From NCBI GenBank assembly GCA_016200125.1, contig JACQFK010000242.1, positions 1 through 8,428 on the forward strand: a stretch of DNA of 8,428 bases, written 5' to 3'. Numbering within the stretch: the first letter of the stretch is position 1; the number at the start of each line of letters is the position of its first letter. The position numbers and the translations under genes are program-made. Origin of the DNA: Planctomycetota bacterium (GTDB taxonomy: Bacteria > Planctomycetota > MHYJ01 > JACPRB01). Below the pieces are notes generated by a model. That model searched no databases. It had not been told where the DNA came from and saw nothing but the letters and a program-made list of their open reading frames with translations. Positions 6,304-8,428 of this stretch are shown here, one piece after another.

Positions 6304-6942
6304 ATGAGCGCCACGTTCAACGTCGGGCTGTTCAAGCGGCTCCCGGTGGTCGGCATCCTGCGCTTCTTCAAGCGCGCCGAGGTCGAGAAGCTGGTCCCCG
6401 CGTCCGTCGGGGGAGGGCTGAGCAACATCGAGGTGACGATGAACACGGCGGGGGCGGCGGACCTCATCCGCCTGACGCGGGACCTGATGGGCGACCAGGG
6501 GAACGTGGGGGCGGGCACGGTCACGACGCTCGCGCTGCTCGACGAGGCGCTCGCGGCCGGAGCCACGTTCATCGTGACGCCGGCGATCGTGCCGGACGTG
6601 ATCCAGGCCTGCGTCGAGCGGAAGATCCCGGTGATGCCCGGCGCGATGACGCCGACGGAGATCCTGACGGCGTGGCGGATGGGGGCGACGATGGTGAAGG
6701 TGTTCCCGGCCGATCAGCTCGGTCCCGGCCACCTGAAGGCGGTGAAGGCGCCGTTCCCGGAGATTCCGCTGATGCCCACGGGCGGGGTGACGGTGGAGAC
6801 GCTGCCCGCGTTCAAGAAGGCGGGCGCGGACGCCTTCGGGGTGGGCGGCCCGCTGTTCGACCCGAAGCAGGTGGCGGCGGGGAACTGGGACTGGTTCCGC
6901 GAGCAGGCGGCCCGCTTCGCCGCGGCCTGGAAGTCGGCCTGA
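6304..6942 (+). CDS. KDPG/KDPGal-type class I aldolase (Eda/DgoA family)
   Basis: This encodes 212 aa, the normal length for the family. It cleaves a 2-keto-3-deoxy-6-phospho sugar acid to pyruvate and D-glyceraldehyde 3-phosphate through a lysine Schiff base. Visible family motifs are PVVGILR (14-20), IEVTMNT with the catalytic Glu at 43, VGAGTV (68-73), TPAIVPDVI (92-100), PVMPGAMTPTEI (109-120), VKVFPA with the Schiff-base Lys at 132, and the phosphate-binding MPTGGV (157-162). The gene begins one base after the kinase stop (TGAgATG), so translation is probably coupled; GGGGA at 6293-6297 is only a weak ribosome-binding site. Pairing with KDGal kinase suggests 2-dehydro-3-deoxy-6-phosphogalactonate as substrate (DgoA role). 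KDPG (Eda) activity is equally compatible with the motifs, so I give no symbol. The galactonate dehydratase and sugar dehydrogenase are not in the window. Confidence 0.92.
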   Translation: MSATFNVGLFKRLPVVGILRFFKRAEVEKLVPASVGGGLSNIEVTMNTAGAADLIRLTRDLMGDQGNVGAGTVTTLALLDEALAAGATFIVTPAIVPDVIQACVERKIPVMPGAMTPTEILTAWRMGATMVKVFPADQLGPGHLKAVKAPFPEIPLMPTGGVTVETLPAFKKAGADAFGVGGPLFDPKQVAAGNWDWFREQAARFAAAWKSA

Positions 6943-7530
6943 TTACTTCTGGCCGGGGCGGCCCAGGGGCTTCCTGAGCCCGGGCTTCGCGGGTCCGGCG
7001 CCGGGCTTGGAGAGGCCGGGCTTCGCCGGGGCGGGCGCGGGCCTGGCGGGCGCCGGAGCGGGCTTCGCCAGGGGCTTGGGCGCCGGCTTCGCCTTCACCG
7101 CCGGTGCCTGCACCTCGGTCTCCGCCTCGCTCCACTCGATCTTCTCGGTCTCGGGCTCGTCGACCAGATCGAGCTTGTCGTCCGTGTCGTCGGAGATCTT
7201 GATCTCGTCGTCGTCGCCGCCGGCCTCGAGGGCGTCCGGTCCGTCGTCGATGGCCTTGAGAGTGATGCGCGCGTCGCCGATGGCGATCTCGTCGCCCTTG
7301 TTGAGGGCCTGGAAGTCGATCTTCTTGCCGTTGACCTTGGTCCCGTTGCCCGAGCCCAGGTCGGTGATCTGGTAGGTGGCGCCGATGCGCTCGATGCGGG
7401 CATGGCGGCGCGACGCCTTGATGTTCTTGAGGACGATCTGGTTGTCCTTGGAGCGGCCGATGGCGATGACGTCGTCGCCCAGCTGGAGCGTGACGGGCGC
7501 GGCGCCTTCCTTCAAGATGAGCGTGAGCAT
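6943..7530 (-). CDS. FHA-domain protein with acidic linker and basic Pro/Ala/Lys tail
   Basis: This encodes 195 aa from ATG 7530-7528 on the minus strand, with GGGGAGG 5 nt upstream. Residues 1-95 are a forkhead-associated domain, which reads phosphothreonine on partner proteins. The conserved residues are present: AIGRSKDNQIVL (G25, R26), ASRRHARI (S40, R41, H43) and DLGSGNGTKVNG (S60, N62, G63, N67). Residues 96-141 are strongly acidic (Asp/Glu-rich) and residues 146-195 are a low-complexity Ala/Pro/Lys/Arg tail, so the protein switches charge along its length. There is no signal peptide, membrane helix or kinase domain. It is probably a cytoplasmic adaptor in Ser/Thr-kinase signalling. Its TAA stop directly abuts the aldolase TGA, so the convergent transcripts must overlap or end inside the genes. 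Confidence 0.88.
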   Translation of the reverse strand: MLTLILKEGAAPVTLQLGDDVIAIGRSKDNQIVLKNIKASRRHARIERIGATYQITDLGSGNGTKVNGKKIDFQALNKGDEIAIGDARITLKAIDDGPDALEAGGDDDEIKISDDTDDKLDLVDEPETEKIEWSEAETEVQAPAVKAKPAPKPLAKPAPAPARPAPAPAKPGLSKPGAGPAKPGLRKPLGRPGQK

Positions 7531-7562
7531 CGTTTCCTCCCCAGTTGCCGGTTCTCCAGTCC

Positions 7563-7591
7563 CTTTTACGATTTGGGGCCGGAGATTGCAA
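7563..7591 (-). promoter_or_regulatory. Sigma70-like promoter for the FHA gene
   Basis: On the minus strand, TTGCAA (7591-7586) and TAAAAG (7568-7563) are separated by exactly 17 nt, and each matches four of six consensus bases. Initiation would fall near 7556, giving a leader of about 25 nt with the GGGGAGG ribosome-binding site before ATG 7530. The 125 bases between this gene and the GIY-YIG remnant hold nothing else I can support. Confidence 0.45.
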
Positions 7592-7655
7592 GGCTAAGAA
7601 AGTCCGTTCCGCCGGCACCCATCTCTTTGCTCGGGCGGGGGGATTCTTGCGGCGT

Positions 7656-7929
7656 TCAAAAGTGCCGCTTACCGAATGTCCTGCCTGAACCTGATTTCAG
7701 ATAGAGTTCAAATGCATCGGCTTTGCGTCGGTTCTCGAAGTTGATCGAAACAACCCCTTTCCAAGGGCGGTGTCTCGCTGTGTATGTGGATTCGCCGGCA
7801 TTGTGGCTCGTGAGGCTTGTCGGCAAAATCAGTGAAGAGACCGATGTAGTACCGCTCCGCAAGCACAAGGCTTTGAAGGACGTAGACGACGTGGTCGGGT
7901 TTCGCGTCGAATTCCGAAGAAAGCCAGGA
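7656..7929 (-). pseudogene. GIY-YIG nuclease family gene, frameshifted and without a start codon
   Basis: Two minus-strand frames together give one small GIY-YIG domain. The first frame (7929 down to about 7816) reads SEFDAKPDHVVYVLQS and then ERYYIGLFTDFADK. The second (7814 down to TGA 7658-7656) continues LTSHNAGEST, TARHRPW, FENRRKADAFELYLKSGSG and KRHF. The join at position 7815, one extra base, restores the family pattern TDxxxxLxxHNAG without gap. The conserved Glu of the AxxFExYLKSGSG block is kept. The Arg usual in DxxxRL is Lys here (ADKL), which would weaken catalysis. The first frame has no ATG, GTG or TTG between its upstream stop (7932-7930) and VYVLQS. The defects suggest a decayed gene; a base-calling error could explain the frameshift but not the missing start. 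The family is a single-domain DNA nuclease. It lies just downstream of a tRNA gene on the same strand. Confidence 0.75.
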
Positions 7930-7944
7930 TCACGCCGTAGCCGG

Positions 7945-8003
7945 CCGACATCCTCCTTCGATCGGCCTCTGCTTCGCTCCGGGCGGCGAAGGAGGATGGT
8001 CGG
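7945..8003 (-). repeat. Long inverted repeat joining the tRNA 3' end to the GIY-YIG remnant
   Basis: CCGACATCCTCCTTCG (7945-7960) and its complement CGAAGGAGGATGGTCGG (7987-8003) form a 16-bp stem with a single bulged base (7999) and a 26-nt loop. Twelve pairs (7949-7960 with 7987-7998) are uninterrupted. The right arm overlaps the last bases of tRNA-Pro including its encoded CCA, so the distal arm is a copy of the complement of the tRNA terminus and its flank. No T-run follows in the direction of tRNA transcription, so it is not a standard terminator. Confidence 0.7.
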
Positions 8004-8074
8004 GGCGACAGGATTTGAACCTGCGACCTCCTGGTCCCGAACCAGGCGCTCTAGCCAGGCTGAGCCACGCCCCG
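7997..8074 (-). tRNA. tRNA-Pro, anticodon CGG, CCA end encoded
   Basis: Read on the minus strand from 8074, the gene folds as a full cloverleaf. Acceptor CGGGGCG pairs perfectly with CGCCCCG. The D arm is GCTC/GAGC with an AGCCTGGCTA loop. The anticodon stem CCTGG/CCAGG encloses TTCGGGA, giving anticodon CGG, which reads Pro codon CCG. The variable loop is AGGTC. The T arm is GCAGG/CCTGT with TTCAAAT and one G-T pair. The discriminator is A (8000) and CCA is encoded at 7999-7997, for 78 nt in total. The gene lies 14 nt after the stop of the TPR-type gene, with a T-rich CTTCTTTTTTCT in between. Confidence 0.95.
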
Positions 8075-8088
8075 AGAAAAAAGAAGTG

Positions 8089-8428
8089 CTAGCGGTCGGT
8101 GAGAAGCTTCTTGTAGCGCTTCTCGTTGCGGAGACCGTCGAGATCGGTATCCTTCCGCAGATGGTCGAAATCGTTGTAGCCGGCCTTCACCGAGTACTCC
8201 AGCCAGTCGATCGCCTCCTCCTTCGCGCCGGAGAGCGCGTAGCCGCAGGCGACGTTGTAGGCGGAGATCGAGCCCATGCGCGTCTTCGGATAGTTGTAGT
8301 AGATCCACTTGAAGAGCTTGATGGCCTCGCGTTAGTTCTTGTCCTTGTCGTGGAGCTCCAGGGCGTTGTCGAACATCTCCTGCGCTTCCTGCGCGTCGTG
8401 ATGGCCGTCCTTGCGGGCTTCCTCGCGC
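8089..8428 (-). pseudogene. TPR-type protein, C-terminal part, interrupted by an in-frame UAA (5' end outside window)
   Basis: On the minus strand the frame is open from the window edge: 31 residues (ending ELHDKDKN), then TAA at 8334-8332, then 80 residues to TAG 8091-8089. The reading frame is unchanged across the stop, and the downstream part continues the same helical-repeat style: REAIKLFKWIYYNYPKT, then AYNVACGYALSGAKEEAIDWL, then AGYNDFDHLRKDTDLDGLR and KRYKKLL. The last three blocks are typical of C-terminal TPR units in bacterial proteins, which serve as protein-protein interaction scaffolds. Tyr is the natural residue at the stop (TAC or TAT changed to TAA by one base). Re-initiation at ATG 8277 would give only 62 residues. 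This is either a nonsense-mutated gene or a one-base error. TGA recoding is not relevant because the codon is TAA. Confidence 0.75.

Noticed and set aside
6812..7618. 268-aa minus-strand frame overlapping the FHA gene
   Set aside because: It is very Arg-rich and has no domain. The other frame encodes a textbook FHA domain with a ribosome-binding site.
7656..7868. A standalone 70-aa gene
   Set aside because: It is the second half of a frameshifted GIY-YIG domain. Its first 20 residues are out-of-frame translation of the YIG region.
8089..8277. A standalone 62-aa gene starting at Met 8277
   Set aside because: The same frame continues upstream with TPR-like sequence to an in-frame UAA and beyond to the window edge, and no ribosome-binding site stands before that ATG.
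1..8428. CRISPR array, insertion sequence or prophage genes
   Set aside because: No regularly spaced direct repeats, transposase, integrase or phage structural genes are visible. The only mobile-like trace is the tRNA-linked GIY-YIG remnant.

Overview
The window is very GC-rich, with strong G/C preference at third codon positions and tightly packed genes. Two secreted or anchored families hint at the host. One is a large binding protein that combines a VCBS/FG-GAP propeller, CBM6, PA14 and a CBM4/9-like module. The other is an exported squalene-cyclase-like toroid protein. With an FHA protein and a TPR protein nearby, this fits a soil or sediment Planctomycetota-like bacterium best. Acidobacteriota or a related uncultured phylum cannot be excluded. 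The assignment is inference from gene families, not from a marker gene.

Layout, left to right. (1) Positions 1-76 are the C-terminal end of a LamG/concanavalin-like protein, followed by an 8-bp hairpin. (2) Positions 153-2798 encode an 881-aa secreted multimodular carbohydrate-binding protein with no recognisable catalytic domain. It is followed after 11 nt by a 195-aa membrane-anchored helical protein (2810-3397) and then a small helical protein (3478-3747). Neither of the last two is recognised. (3) Positions 3830-5059 encode a secreted alpha/alpha-toroid protein behind its own extended -10 promoter. It runs into a convergent 78-aa Cys/Lys-rich protein (5061-5297, minus) with one base between the stop codons. 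(4) Positions 5403-6942 are a two-gene catabolic operon: 2-dehydro-3-deoxygalactonokinase, probably from a leaderless mRNA, and a KDPG/KDPGal-type aldolase. Together they would turn 2-keto-3-deoxy-galactonate into pyruvate and glyceraldehyde 3-phosphate. (5) Positions 6943-7530 (minus) encode an FHA-domain protein with an acidic linker and a basic Pro/Ala/Lys tail. Its stop codon abuts that of the aldolase. (6) Positions 7656-8074 hold a decayed GIY-YIG nuclease gene next to a tRNA-Pro(CGG). A long inverted repeat joins the two, and one arm is the tRNA 3' end itself. (7) Positions 8089-8428 are the C-terminal part of a TPR-type protein interrupted by an in-frame UAA.

The least ordinary region is 7656-8074: a frameshifted, start-less GIY-YIG gene tied to a tRNA 3' terminus by a 16-bp stem. 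It looks like the remnant of a tRNA-associated mobile or selfish unit. The premature stop in the TPR gene lies on the other side of the same tRNA, so either local decay or sequencing error should be considered for both.
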